Positions 36,870 through 49,112 of a stretch of 64,000 bases of DNA are shown piece after piece. Numbering within the stretch: position 1 is the stretch's first letter; each line of letters opens with the position of its first letter. Location of the stretch: assembly GCF_001949145.1 (NCBI RefSeq), contig NW_019091368.1, positions 744,029 to 808,028 on the forward strand, in the 5' to 3' direction. Origin of the DNA: Acanthaster planci (Eukaryota; Echinodermata; Asteroidea; Valvatida; Acanthasteridae). The notes under the pieces are model-generated. The model searched no databases. It was not told where the DNA came from and saw nothing but the letters and a program-made list of their open reading frames with translations. A program made the position numbers and the translations under genes.

Positions 36870-38560
36870 GAAAGCTGAATTCCAGGTAAGGAGGTGGTAT
36901 TTCCCATCAATATTTGTGGTTCTGCAAAAACCAACAACATACATGTATGAATAAACATTGACTTGTCAATAGGACACATTAAGGTCCCTAAACTTGAGAA
37001 AATGCAGGACAATTTAAAGTGCTTGTCTATGAAACTGTGCAAAAGTATGTTAACTCTGATGTTTATAGGATTCAACGATTCACAAAAGAAATACGACTAC
37101 TGAAAATTTTCTTCCGCTTTAACCAAACATTACAAGTGCTTACTTAAACAAAAATGCTAATCCTTACTCCAGGATTCTGTGGTAATGTAAGAGAACTGAC
37201 ACCTCTTCAACTGCCCAAAATGGTGAGAATTTCACTTTTTTTCTCCATGGGCCTCCACAAAAAAGTACCAATCAGAGGGAACAACTGATCTTTGGCTTTT
37301 TTTAAGTCCCTGTGGGCAAAGGTTCTATAAACGAACATCCCACAGATGGGAACAAACATGACCGATTTCCCTTGCACATTAGATAGTAAACCTTTAGCTG
37401 GGCCTGGAAAACCGAGTTTTTTTTCCTTTCGGGAGGACACAAACTTGGTATAGACAACTGCTCGCAGAGACAGCCATATCGCGCAAAGGCATCTGGGGAA
37501 CTAATTCACTGAGCATGACACAGCAGTGCACAGCGATGAATAAAAAGACCCAAGTTGGTTTGATTCTGTGATTGGGGAGGGTCTATTGTTTAACAAATAT
37601 CTACCTTGCTGGATGCTCATGTTGATTGCAAAGTCGCTTAGTACACCACCAGAAAAACCTTTCAGCTATATCTGCTCTAACAACCAAGTTAACAAAATCT
37701 GGAATGTTCAGCATTATCAGGACAGCACATGTGAGCCCCCGAATACTTACAAAACCCCACCAAAGTTAGGAGAAAAACATGTTCTTTAAATTATATAAAG
37801 ACTTACATGTACGCCCAATTTGAGGACAATATTGTCTGAAGTGATTTAGACTCAGACAGAGTTTTGCCAAGGAGGTAGCGATTCTGTGTTTTTAAACGTG
37901 ATGCATTGTTCTCACTTTTCCTTCAGTTTTGACATGAGAGTTTAATTTCTGCAAATTTTCATTTGCGAGTTTTACACCAGGATAAGAGTTTCCTGCCAGA
38001 TAGTGCCAGACTTGATGACTGCGGAGCATTTTGTAGGACAAGACATTGTCTCTTATTAGTTTTGAATCAAAAAGTGGTTTGGGGGTCCAAATCTGAATGC
38101 TTATTTTCATGAAAAAATTTTTTTCAAAGAAGTTGAGGAAGTTAGTCAAATTGACTTTGGGGAAGTCTGAAGCCTCCAATAGCCGGTGTTGCAACAAACT
38201 GGAGTAATTTTCACATCACACTACTGTCGCAAAGGACTTTTGTGAAGTGTGTCAAATTAATGGTGCCTGTACAGTGTGTTTCAAGGCAGGGCACACTGTA
38301 ATGTAATATGTTATTCCAACACACTAGCAACCCCAACAAAGTTAAAATAATTATTCAAAATTGACAGGAGGCAGGCTCCTGGACTGAAAATGAAAAGAAA
38401 AGCTCTGTTTGTGTGTGCATTACATGTTGCAGCTCTTTTTGTTCTGGACTAATTTGCTTCTTAAGGATGACACAGAGGGAAAGATGCAGATATTGATGAT
38501 GTAACTGGAAAGATGCATGTTTAGTTTAAACCTTCGAAACATTTAGTAGACTAGATCCTG
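36870..38560. other. Region upstream of the mucin-like gene, no further gene recognised
   Basis: This should contain the promoter and 5' untranslated sequence of the minus-strand mucin-like gene. An in-frame stop just upstream of the first Met at 36866 closes the reading frame. I found no other coding exon here. Confidence 0.45.
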
Positions 38561-38567
38561 ACTAAAG

Positions 38568-38647
38568 TACCCCCAGAACTGTGGGGTTCTTCATCAGCTG
38601 CCTTCCCAAAAGTGGGGCGGACAACAAACCCTGCAGTTCTGGGGGTA
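38568..38647. mobile_element. 80-bp palindromic element
   Basis: The left end TACCCCCAGAACTGTGGGG and right end CCCTGCAGTTCTGGGGGTA are inverted repeats flanking about 40 bases. This small hairpin is probably a MITE relic. It ends 25 bases before the single N at 38672. Confidence 0.6.
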
Positions 38648-38672
38648 AATTAAAAGCCCATAACTCTGCCCN

Positions 38673-39077
38673 AACCTACAACTACAAGTACATTGTATGC
38701 AGGCGTTTGTCAACTTTGGCACCCCCGTTTTATCATTTGTATAAAAGAAGTTTACCTGCAAAAGACTACAACCTTGGATAATGTTCTTTTCATGATGCTG
38801 ACCCCATTTTTTAAAATTTTGATCAATATATTTGAAGGAAATGCGACTTTCTTACTTGATTTTCCGACACCGACACAATGGACCGTGATGTTGCCGAGGT
38901 TGTTACCCCAGAATTACCCTCATACATGTCATAACTCAAAACACTCTTTCCACAAAATTAATCCTGCAGTTCTTCAGCATGGAGACAGCATAATAAGTTT
39001 TCATTCTCTTATCAGCAAAATTTTGAAAAATAAAAAAAAGTGTTTTGAGTGTGGTTAAGCGTACGTACATCATGTAT
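38673..39077 (+). repeat. N-bounded duplicate, copy A
   Basis: About 400 bases starting CTACAACTACAAGTACATTG and running to GCGTACGTACATCATGTA are repeated at 40650-41061 in the same orientation at about 97-98% identity by eye. Both copies start directly after a single N. The open frame of about 120 codons inside has no family or splice support. Confidence 0.85.
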
Positions 39078-39087
39078 CGGGATCAGG

Positions 39088-39222
39088 TCAACTCGGACCC
39101 AAACCAACTTGGACCCATTCCCACTCGGACCCATGCCAACTCGGACCCAGGACCAACTCGGACCCATGTCAATTCGGACCCACGCCATTTCGGACCCACC
39201 TTGAGTCAACTCGGACCCATTC
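39088..39222 (+). repeat. Minisatellite, ACTCGGACCCA unit
   Basis: About eight units of 16-19 bases built on CAACTCGGACCCA. The same unit occurs in reverse complement at 40558-40648 (TGGGTCCGAGTTGG, about five units). The two arrays face each other around a spacer of about 1.3 kb. Confidence 0.85.
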
Positions 39223-40557
39223 AGTCTTATGGTTGCATTACACCAAATACGCTCCCGTAGACCGAAATAGTGCCGACTCTTGAACCTCGCGAAGAGGTTG
39301 GCCTTCATTTTTTTCACTGGAAATTCAAGATTATGGCCAGATTGATCACTTTTCGTTTCAATTTTATGAACTTTTTTATTCACCTTTTCCCGAAGATAAC
39401 CCCCTAATAGTAGTAAAACTATGCGCTCATATGGATGTAGCTGCCTGCCTCTATCCAAAATAGGCCCGCATTGTGGGGCTTTTTATGAAAGAAATACTCT
39501 GAACCGGAAACTATCAATCCAAAATTCGAGATTGATATAAATAATTCTATGATCCCTCGTGATTATGGCACGTCTTATTGCAGAAAATAAGAAACCATGG
39601 GATCACAAAATATTAATAATGAGCTCGCGAGCAGACATACAACGCTTTAAAACCGTCTCCAAGTTTAAGCCAATAAGAAATATTCCACATTTTTATTTTA
39701 AAATGATTTGATTTGTGTTGTTCAAAATTACCAACCTATTTGAGTTATTAGAAGAGTCAGTTTAGGCCTGAATGGATGAATTCCTCCATCTGCCTAAATT
39801 TTGCCGGTATTCGGGGGGGGGGCAAGGTGGAGGTGTAAGACTTGCCAGGCCAAAATAATTTGAAAAGTGAGGTGGGGGATAACACCATGAGACACTATAA
39901 AAGGTCAATGTTCGTGATATTGATGTATATCTGCAGTATGTGTTGTACGCATGCAGCATCTCTTATGTACATCAGAAGGGCCTATCTGTGGCTTTTTATT
40001 GCAACAAAAACTTTGGGGCTGTTTGGTGAAAGTTCATTCGATTCCTGCTGGTGATCTGGAGTGCCAAAAAAACTTCGGAGAAAGGGCGTCAATGACATGG
40101 TACTGTCAATCACACTCCAAAAGCTGCTCCCATTGGTTGTCCCAAGCTCCCATCCCCCGATCATAGGGTTTCAAGAATGGAAGGTGACAAAATCAGTGTT
40201 TGTGGTTAATCACGCCGGTACCTCAGAAGCTAATACCTGATTAAGATTCCAGATTACAAGCAGCAAATAAGACATCAAAGGAAATGTGCCTCCATAAAAA
40301 TATGACGCTCGTCGGTTAATCATCACTTGTTCCAAGACATCACTGATATCAAATCTAGTCCTGTACGGTTTTAACCACTATGCCTGTTCAAACTCGAAAC
40401 GGAAAAATTCTGGGAAGCCTGTGCCACTGTTTCCATGCATAATGTGTAGAGAGGACGTTAAATCTAGGCAGCATGCAGTGCAAAAGTGTCATTTACCAAA
40501 TGCTAAAATGTAAAAGTGGACAAAATAAACATTTTCAACAAGTTAATCACACTCCTG

Positions 40558-40648
40558 GGGTTGGGTCCGAGTTGACTCAGGGTGGGTCCGAGTTGGTATT
40601 GGGTCCGAGTTGGTTGTGGGTCCGAGTTGGTCGTGGGTCCGGGTTAGT
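40558..40648 (-). repeat. Inverted copy of the ACTCGGACCCA minisatellite
   Basis: About five TGGGTCCGAGTTGG-type units, the reverse complement of the array at 39088-39222. It abuts the single N at 40649. Confidence 0.85.
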
Positions 40649-40649
40649 N

Positions 40650-41061
40650 ACTCTACAACTACAAGTACATGTACATTGTATGCAGGCGTTTGTCAACTTT
40701 GGCACCCCCGTTTTATCATTTGTATAAAAGAAGTTGACCTGCAAAAGACTACAACCTTGGATAATGTTCTTTTCATGATGCTGACCCCATTTTTTAAAAT
40801 TTTGATCAATATATTTGAAGGAAATGCGACTTTCTTACTTGATTTTCCGACACCGACACAATGGACCGTGATGTTGCCGAGGTTGTTACCCCAGAATTAC
40901 CCTCATACATGTACATGTCATAACTCAAACCCTCTTTCCACAAAATTAATCCTGCAGTTCTTCAGCATGGAGACAGCATAATAAGTTTCCATTCTCTTAT
41001 CAGCAAAATTTTGAAAAATAAAAAAGTGTTTTGAGTGTGGTTAGGCGTACGTACATCATGT
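40650..41061 (+). repeat. N-bounded duplicate, copy B
   Basis: Second copy of 38673-39077. Downstream of copy B the sequence is single-copy and leads into the C1D promoter, whereas copy A is followed by the minisatellite. Confidence 0.85.
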
Positions 41062-41449
41062 ACCGATACCACTTTAAGTTCATGCACATGTACATCATTA
41101 CATTATCAAACATGTCAAAACATGTTGAAACTTTGGACTAGGGCCAAAGCCTACTGCGATGCGCTCGTACACTTACAATTTTAACATGTTTAAACTTCAC
41201 ATGAGCTAACGACTTCTTGAAGAGGCCATAGCTTTTAGGCCTACCACAAAACACGCACAAAATGTTCTAGGCCCAGACCTACCTGATTTCGCAAGCTAGC
41301 CTCCAACTTATGATAATGATAACTAGTCCAACACTTTCAAGTACATGTACAGTACATGTACATCGACTGCGCCCACGTAGCATTTAACTGGTACTGCTGC
41401 TGTGTAAACGAAGATGACAAGAACATCGAACGCCTAACACCAGCGAAAA

Positions 41450-41463
41450 AAACAAAATGGCAG
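41450..41463 (+). promoter_or_regulatory. YY1-like motif over the C1D start codon
   Basis: ACAAAATGGCAGC at the initiator ATG differs by one base from the classical AANATGGCGGC YY1 site. In many animal housekeeping genes this motif sits at the start codon near the transcription start. Inference from motif only. Confidence 0.3.
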
Positions 41464-44400
41464 CTCACTTGGGTGTCAGAGGTGAACAGAACAGCAGCGA
41501 TTTCGAGGCTGAAAAGTACCCTAGAGAAATCGCCAACAATCTTCGAGCTTTCCAAGATTCATTAACTGAAGTGGAGAAAGCCTTAGCTCCATTAAAAAAG
41601 GCTTCCCTAGGGGACGTTCACAACAAGGTATACAGCTTTTGTGTAAAGCCTAGGTGTAGATTCCTGACTCGACTAGGAGTAGGACAAGCAAGGGACCTTA
41701 CAGTTTGCATTGCATTATGGGTTTGAATGACAAACACACAATGCATTTTAAGCACAACCCAATCTATCTGTTTCGATTTTATTTCATACTCCAATTCAAG
41801 CCATCCCCTTCTGACACAGTGTCACATTATTGATTTGGGACAAAGATATTCACAAACTTTGAAGTAAATTAAAGCTTGGCAGAAAAGGAAAATTTGGAGA
41901 ATCCCATCCAACAACACCACTTTTTGTCATAGACCGTGCCTTGACTAAGATCGTGAATATTAATGTTCTATTGTCCAATCAAAATTATGACTTGAGTTGT
42001 AGCTCATGCATCCTCCCCCTGTATGACAACTGTTGACCAGTTGCGTTCATTTTCAGCCTGTAGTGTAGGGTGACTGATACCCTTAAAAAAAGACAAGGGT
42101 GATTTCTTCTTGCAAACATTTGAAAAGTTATTTGAAAATGTTTCTTGTTAGTTGTATAATCTGATAATGTGCATGCATTTGTGAGTTGATGAATAGATAC
42201 GTAAAAAATATTAAGTTGAAAAAAGGTAAATTGATTTCTGACTGGTTCACTTCCTCCATAGCGTTGTGTTAGCTCTACTAAGTGGAACGTTGGTATTCCT
42301 CTTTTTGGATTTTGGACGGGATCGTCATACTTACGCTCTATGCCTGTACATATAGTAAGGTTGAAACAGTTCTCAAAAATTTCAAAGACTCAACAAAAAT
42401 ACCTCTATTACCACTTACTGGCTTCCGTAAATGCCAACGTCAAATGGTTGGGGCTTCATTGATATTTCTGACTTCATAATCTGTCAAAATCCACTCGTTT
42501 TCGCTCGACTCATGCACAGCACTCGAACTTTTCGCTGCCTGCACCGTTCAAATGCGCGTATCGAGATTTAGAATACGCAATAACTCCATGGGCGAAACAT
42601 GATCCTCCCAGAAACATTCATGAGTGGCCTATACGTGGTCTGGGCACAAGACTTGTTAATCGTGACCATTGGGAGTGCTACCAACAACTGTTTCCTCTAT
42701 GGGCAAACATGGTCCCCAAACAAAACTGCAGGAGAGGCCAAAATGTTGTCGGGGCACAAGACGTATTGACCAAGAAACCGTATAGGCCACTCATGCAGTA
42801 AAATATCTTCAAAAGTGTACCCCAAAGATTTGTATTCAGTTTTATTTTAAGCCATGAACAAAACATGATATTCTCTGTACAAATTGAACGAAGGGCTTTC
42901 CCATTACTGATATGCCAGACACATATGCAATAAACAGTCTATGACCAAGAGAACCCCCATTTCATTTGTGTGCAAACAGCCCTGTGCATCAAATGCCTAT
43001 TTTTAAATATTTTTCTCAAAAACACATTTTTAAAAATAAAACCTCCCAGGACTAGGGGCCTGTCAGGCACATCTTCTGATAATATCTTGAATTTCAGTGT
43101 TAAAAAGTGGATTCCAATCGAAGTGAATCTGCCTGTCGCGATTCTTGAGTGTAAATAAATAAGCATAAGTGAATAAATAAGGGCACAAAAAAAGTTCAAA
43201 CTTGACGCATCTGATTACCGGCTGTGGTATAATTCACAGAGTGTTATCAAAATACAAATAGTCGCATCATGATATGGAACTTCTTTTGGCTCAAATACTT
43301 GAACATGTACATGCAATGTAGTCTCACAAGATAACAGTAAACAGCTTTTGTGTAAAGCCAGCATAAACTTAACTGAACTCCCTTTGTAATACTTGGCATT
43401 ATGAATGGATTTGTACAAAAAAGGACTTTTTTGAGAGTGTGAATTCTAGTTTGCAATGTGTACATGTACATGCACAAGTCGTTTTAATTTTCACATTTCT
43501 GTAACAGCTCCAAACGCTGGATCGGGCCAAACTGGAGTTAGTGTCAGCCTACGCCATCAACTCAATGTTCTGGAGTAAGTTCACTTACAAATACTTATCG
43601 GAGAAGATCCATATACTTGCTTGTTGGCTAGAAGAACCTGCAAAAGCCTCAAAAACATTTTTGTAGATTGTGAAGGATTTGGGAAGGATGGATTTTAAGC
43701 GTCAGACAGGAGACCATCAGACAGATGATTTGGCCTTTGATGTGAAGCCCTCATTAACCTCATAGACCATTTTTATTTTGTGTTCATGTATCATTACAGT
43801 GTACCTGTGCACGCAAGGAGTTAATCCACGAGACCACCCAATCAAACATGAACTGGTAAACTGACCTTTTTTACATTTGTTATCAGTCAAGAAAGATCGA
43901 AATGTCGCATAAAATTTAGCGTTCTGTAAAAGTTGCATTTCATTCGTTATATTGACATTCATTTGTTATTTGCCTCGTATTTTCAGGGGCGGATACAGAA
44001 GTACATGAACAGAGTGAAAGAAATTATGGACAAAGAAAATGGTGAGTGTGTCCCGATCAACATTTGTTCTTCAAAATGTATCCCAACCAATGCTTCATCG
44101 CGCTAACAGCCAGCCTCCGGTCATGTTGGTGTTGATATCAACAGTAACATTCATATAAGTGGCTTGCTGTATCTGCTTAGACCGGTAGTACCCCTTCACC
44201 AGCAAAGGCTGCTGAGAGATATTTCAATTCAGCACATGGGGCACCCGCAAAGACCATACATTTCAACAGATCTAGCACGTGCATGCTGGGAGCATCTCTC
44301 AATGACAGGTGCCCATGATCCCGTGCAGCTATGTGGCAGGCAAATTGACACCATTGCTGTGTAAAGCAAACATAGATAGATCTAGTTTTGCATGCAGAAT

Positions 44401-45002
44401 GAATACCACTTAGAAGCAGAAATTTTCACTGCAAGGAATCTGATCAGAATGGTTCAGAGATGAAATGCAAAGTAATGGAAAGGTTCCCTGGTTTTATTCT
44501 CCTCTTTTTAGCTGCCAAATTGGACAAAGGAGCAGCCAAGCGTTTTGTAAAGGCTGCACTATACGACGCAGCTGAAGGTAAAACTTTGGTCTCTTGTTCA
44601 TTTCATTTTCAGATTTCTAGATGTGATTGTTATCCTTTGCGGTTTAATGGATTTAACAAATGAGTTTGGCAGATGCAAATCCACATTAAGATTACTAACA
44701 GATTAACTGATTTGATGTGAAGTTGTCAAGATTGTCCACTCGCCTTACTTTAACGTTGTCTTTGCATTGGAATGCCCTCAAAGCAGTGAAACATTTCTTT
44801 ATAAAATTGTCAACACTACACTGCTTTCAATCAATTTCATTTGTGGTCCTTGTGGTGCTTAGTAACATCATTTTGAGACCTCACAGTAATTGGACTTTAC
44901 AGTTTTCCTTGCTTTCCTTACACCTTCAAATGTTTAGAGAAACGGAAAGGCAAAAGGAAGGCTACAGGTGACACCGAGTCCGGCCCATCTAAGAAAAGGT
45001 GA
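41457..45002 (+). CDS. C1D: C1D nuclear exosome cofactor, complete
   Basis: C1D (Rrp47/Lrp1 homologue of yeast) is a small nuclear and nucleolar protein that binds RNA and the exosome nuclease EXOSC10/Rrp6 in 3'-end processing of rRNA and small RNAs; in vertebrates it also binds TRAX and nuclear receptors (established for the family). Exons: 41457-41627, 43508-43574, 43800-43855, 43987-44041, 44512-44577 and 44938-45002, all GT-AG and in phase, totalling 480 bases, 159 residues (human 141). The Sas10/Utp3/C1D domain covers about residues 20-115. Signature segments match human closely: VSAYAINSMFW, TQGVNPRDHPIKHEL, YMNRVKEIMDKEN and KLDKGAAKRFVKAALY. The tail is short and basic (EKRKGKRKA...PSKKR), as in other C1D proteins. 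Compared with human, the N-terminus has about 12 extra residues. No other in-frame ATG lies nearby upstream. Confidence 0.96.
42619..42795. repeat. Inverted repeat in C1D intron 1
   Basis: CATGAGTGGCCTATACG (42619-42635) recurs as its exact reverse complement at 42779-42795. Between them are two partly similar tracts (GGGCGAAACATGATCCTCCC and GGGCAAACATGGTCCCC; GGGCACAAGAC twice). Probably a degraded composite MITE. Confidence 0.5.
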
Positions 45003-45862
45003 CGCCACCCCCTTCACCAGTAGCTGTCCTCCTTGTTATGCTTCAATGTGGTTGATGCTGAGTGCTGCACTGTCAGCATGGCCCAACAGTCACATCCAGT
45101 CAGCTAGAAAAGAAGGCAGAGAGACTGTGACGTTGACGCAGAGCCAGCTACCAGACTATGGCTTGTTGAACATTATTGATCGAAAATTAATAGCTGCTAT
45201 GTCACATCAGTCTTACATAGTGGAGGAGACATTGCTCTAAGCTTTGTTCTGCTCTAATAAGACTGCAACTTCATTTTGCAACCGACAGTCCTAAAATGCA
45301 TTGCTTGTTATGTATGAAAAGCCGAGAGAACAATTGATACATGTATCTAGTTGCAAGTGAGTCGGGTTGGAGGAAGTCCAAAGAAGGAAAAATCTCCATC
45401 TGTATTTTCTGTTGGAAAGTATCCTAAGACAGAATGCTTGTGGTGTTGCGGTTTTGTCACAGGCCCTGTTTTCCTGGTTGCAATGTGTGCCTTACAAGGC
45501 AGTGTTCCGAGGAGTGTCCTCGAGGAAATCGAATGTAACCCACTGGTGCATCCTCTATACTGAAGCAACCATTGGACACGAAGTGCTGTCCACTCGTTGA
45601 CTTGACGTACGTAGGGATAAATCGAAAGTACATGTAGACCTTGCATTGGCACACATGCACACATTTATTATTTTTGTAACCTTTTTATTTGCATCAACTT
45701 TCACACACAACGTGTTTAAAAGATTCAATCCTCACAGCATGAGGTGGGCAGATACATTGCATATGACTTGACACAATTTAGGATCAATGAACTTTATAAG
45801 TGTGCACTGTTTTTCACCACGTTATGGAGGTTTTGAATGTGTTCAAGTTTGAAAGTGTTCCC

Positions 45863-45868
45863 AATAAA
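45863..45868 (+). terminator. Polyadenylation signal of C1D
   Basis: AATAAA about 860 bases after the C1D stop at 45000-45002. No earlier AATAAA was noticed in this stretch, so the 3' untranslated region is probably near 0.88 kb. Confidence 0.5.
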
Positions 45869-45884
45869 GCCGGAATACACTGTG

Positions 45885-47270
45885 AGAAAACTCAAAGTAT
45901 CCACTGTTTTAACTTGTGGAAGTGAGTTTCCTTTAAGTCATCTTGCATTGTAAAGTAAGGCTTCCTGCGTGCCTTGAATCTTTAGCTCTGAGGTGTACAA
46001 AACAGGTGCAGACTCACATGGCAATATTCAACAATCAGTTGTACATTTACCAATTTTTGTCCTCCGAGGAATTGAATATTTTCGTGTTGGAAATTGAAGT
46101 TTGTGGATAACTCCATGTGAACCTTTTGTTTTAAGAGCTGTTGGTTCTGCAAGAAGTTCAGAACGGCCAGCATGCCATGTCATCCAGAGAATCCTTTTAA
46201 GGGCAAGTCAGGTGACACCATATGATATATTCCTGAACCAACAGTTTGTCAGAGACTCGATACATTTTCACATGGGTGTTGTTAACAAACTTCATTTCGT
46301 CTCCCACATCTTCGGTAAGATTTGAGGCAAAGCAACATGCACGTGACCTCACTTGTGAGTGAAACCAGTCAACGTGATAATTCAAACTGCTCTGTTCGGC
46401 CATTCTAAACCTAGCTCAACAAATGAGATGACCTTCACTGAGCTACTGTAAGTCATACATCTAACTGAATCTCCAGCTCTCCACATTTCAAGTCTTCCTC
46501 ATCAAATCATACATCGTGACTTTACATTGTTATGAACAAGCCCTGAACCCTGCATTGCATTGCCTTGCAGTACTGAGGTGGGATTACATGCAACCTTCTC
46601 AAGGGCTCTGTGAAAACATTTATCTTCAAGCAAACTTGAATTCTCAATTCTGATTGGTCGATCCATGGCAACAATTTGATATATGACTACTGCACGGTTC
46701 ATATTAAACCCCACGTAAATGTGCTATTCTCAACACAAAAGCAAAACGCACAGCTGCTTGACTTACTGTAAATTCAAAGGTGGTGCATTCGTGAGCACAG
46801 GCCCCAATGACATCTTTACCCCACGTCAAGTTTGCTTGAATATAAATTATCGCGCTCACACTTGTGCAACACGGAATAATGTACAGGCAATGTGTCTGTG
46901 TCCTGTATACGAGCCGAAGGCCATGCGATAACTTATAGAAACAAAACACTCTCCTTCATAAGCCTCAGTCTTCAACTCCAAAAATCCTCTTCACAAACCA
47001 AGTGAAATTTGTATACATGTATATTTTAACCCACTGGCCTGTAGTCACAGATGATGTCCAATATAGTGGCTGTGGCTAAAAACAACACGTGTTTATTGAA
47101 GCCACTGGCTAGAGGCTGAGGCAACTTCCCACAGACGCGCTAGCCTAAGCCACAGCCAATTGACTGTTACATAGCCATATTTCAATGATGTTGGCATTTA
47201 GTTTGACTAGTCATTGTTCATTAAAAATACAAACAGCCTGATCCACTTAAGTTACAAATAGACCGATTGC
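45885..47270. other. Intergenic region between C1D and GTPBP2
   Basis: AT-rich; no coding exon recognised. It contains the second copy of a dispersed repeat at 47050-47135. Confidence 0.45.
47050..47135 (+). repeat. Dispersed repeat, second copy
   Basis: Related to 26955-27050; shares GTGGCTAAAAA, TGAAGCCACTGGCTAGAGGC and AACTTCCCA in the same order. Confidence 0.5.
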
Positions 47271-47520
47271 GCCCGCTAACTCACGTGACCTATAGTGGGC
47301 ATTAAATATCAACAAACACGTTTCCCACCAAAAGCAAAGTGTTTCACAAGTACCAGCATCATTTACCAAAACAAAAAAAGCTGACGGTAGGTACCGTACT
47401 CAGACTACTGATGTGCTGGGTACTATACCATAACTTGGCTGTATTGTTTGTAAACAACGCTTGAAACACACGTTGCTACAGGGATGATGCCCACTATAGG
47501 TCACATGATTTAGCAGCCGC
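47271..47520. mobile_element. 250-bp MITE with imperfect terminal inverted repeats
   Basis: The left arm contains TCACGTGACCTATAGTGGGC and the right arm GCCCACTATAGGTCACATGA, its near-exact reverse complement. Less exact pairing of the outer ends (GCCCGCTAAC and TTAGCAGCCGC) extends the arms to about 32-35 bases. The AT-rich centre is non-coding. Confidence 0.65.
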
Positions 47521-48559
47521 ACACCTTAAACTTGATAAAATCAAATTCTGAATTACTGAATAAAAATATAATTTGGCAGAATACCTAACCATCAAAGTCA
47601 ATTCTCAGTATCTTACATATTACCTATTAGCATCACCAAAACAACCTATCACTTTACACCTTATAAAATTACAATATACATGTTTATGTACAAAGTATCT
47701 ACACTGCAGATATACACGTGTTGCATGTATATGATGTAAACGCGACCACCGCTTATAACTTTATGTATGCATTGCTACACATCATGAATACCAGCAAATA
47801 ATGACGTTTGCTGGCATGAGGCAGCAGTTTCATGGCGAAGTCTGTCCATTTGTATTTAAATTGTAAACAGCTTAAAATTGCAGCTTAATTTCTCAAAAAT
47901 ATTTCTGAAAAGATAGTAAAAGATAAGTAAAAGTGGGTCCAATATCTGGATTGGTGGGTCAGTGTGTGAACTCCTCCCTGGGATATATTGCACAGGGCAG
48001 ACGTGCTGCTTAGCAAAACACACGCAGGGGTTACATTATCTTACTAAGGGGTTTTTAAACCCTCGCCCTAAACTGACCAAGTAATCACGAGTAGAAGACA
48101 TATTTGGAGCAGCGTCCTACCCCGCAGGGAGTCACACGCATTCTCAAATTTCAGGTGCCTGCACACTTAAGGAAATTGTAACTAGTCCATTCATCATGGA
48201 GTCTTATGAAAAGCACATGCCACCTCCAAGCTAGTGTAATGTTCATTCCACCATTGCCTAGTCTCAGCGGCCAAATGAAACAGCTCGCACTCTGAGCATT
48301 GCATTACATCTTGCGACAAACGGAAAGCTGTGTCAGTTCAAAGTGTAACGACCAAAATCAACAGGGAAAAATGAACCCTTCCACACTAATAATCAGAATG
48401 GTGCAACTACTGACTCTAATCCACAGCCATGTTTGTAATGGAACCTTCCTGTATATTTGCATATCCTCCATTTTGCAGGGACCTGCAGACACATTCTTTG
48501 AACTTCTACCTCCTTAATCCTGCAAAATCCTCCCATGCCATCTCATGGATTTTTTGTAG

Positions 48560-49112
48560 GATCTCCCAGGGTCAGAGTTCACGAGTGCAAAATCATCACA
48601 GCTCAAAGAATCTGTCAAACACATGACTGCAGCAAGAAAAGATATTGTAAAACTGCAAACGAATATTACCGGACGTTCTAGAAAATATCAATTATTGCCT
48701 TTTTGTAATGAAAGTAAGTGGGGTAAGAAGTTGCAGTAGCACAAACTTCCACTCAGGTTGTCCGTTAAGTGGTGGTCAACCTTAAAGAGTAATGCAAAAA
48801 ACATTTAAGAAATTCACTTCTGTAGATGTTTCAAAAAATGAACTATGGCATTTCCTTCACTTTTGGGGGAAAAAAATAAAAGGACTTGTATTAACACCTC
48901 AACAGTGCACTTTATCTCAAAATCGACGTGAACATATAAGAAAAGTTAGGCTGCGAGGTTCACTGACAAAAATGACAATCCTACATGAAGATGCACCTCA
49001 TCACTTAGTCAATAAGAATCTTAGATTTGCATTATACAGTATAAGTGATGCACATGAGATAATTCCTCATAAAGGAGAGAAGAGGTTTCATTTGGAATAT
49101 TTCAATTATTGA
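48560..49112 (+). other. Unassigned open-frame fragments
   Basis: After an acceptor-like TTTTTTGTAG, 48560-48739 reads about 60 codons to a TAG (including KHMTAARKDIVKLQTNITG). A second frame at 48792-49112 gives 106 codons rich in Lys, His, Asn and Phe. Both are AT-rich, in different frames and unlike the neighbouring genes in base composition. I recognise no family. They could be remnants of one broken mobile element or chance open frames; the link between them is a guess. Confidence 0.2.

Noticed and set aside
36172-36954. 260-codon open frame on the plus strand
   Set aside because: It is the antisense shadow of the mucin-like exon. The Thr/Pro/Lys-rich composition of the minus strand removes stop codons from this frame, giving Val/Gly-rich nonsense without splice or family support.
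38693-39058. 121-codon open frame, duplicated at 40610-40981
   Set aside because: Present twice only because the DNA segment is duplicated; no splice sites, no known domain, and it lies at assembly joins.
39012-39458. 148-codon open frame on the minus strand
   Set aside because: Its repetitive part is the ACTCGGACCCA minisatellite read in reverse; there is no support for translation.
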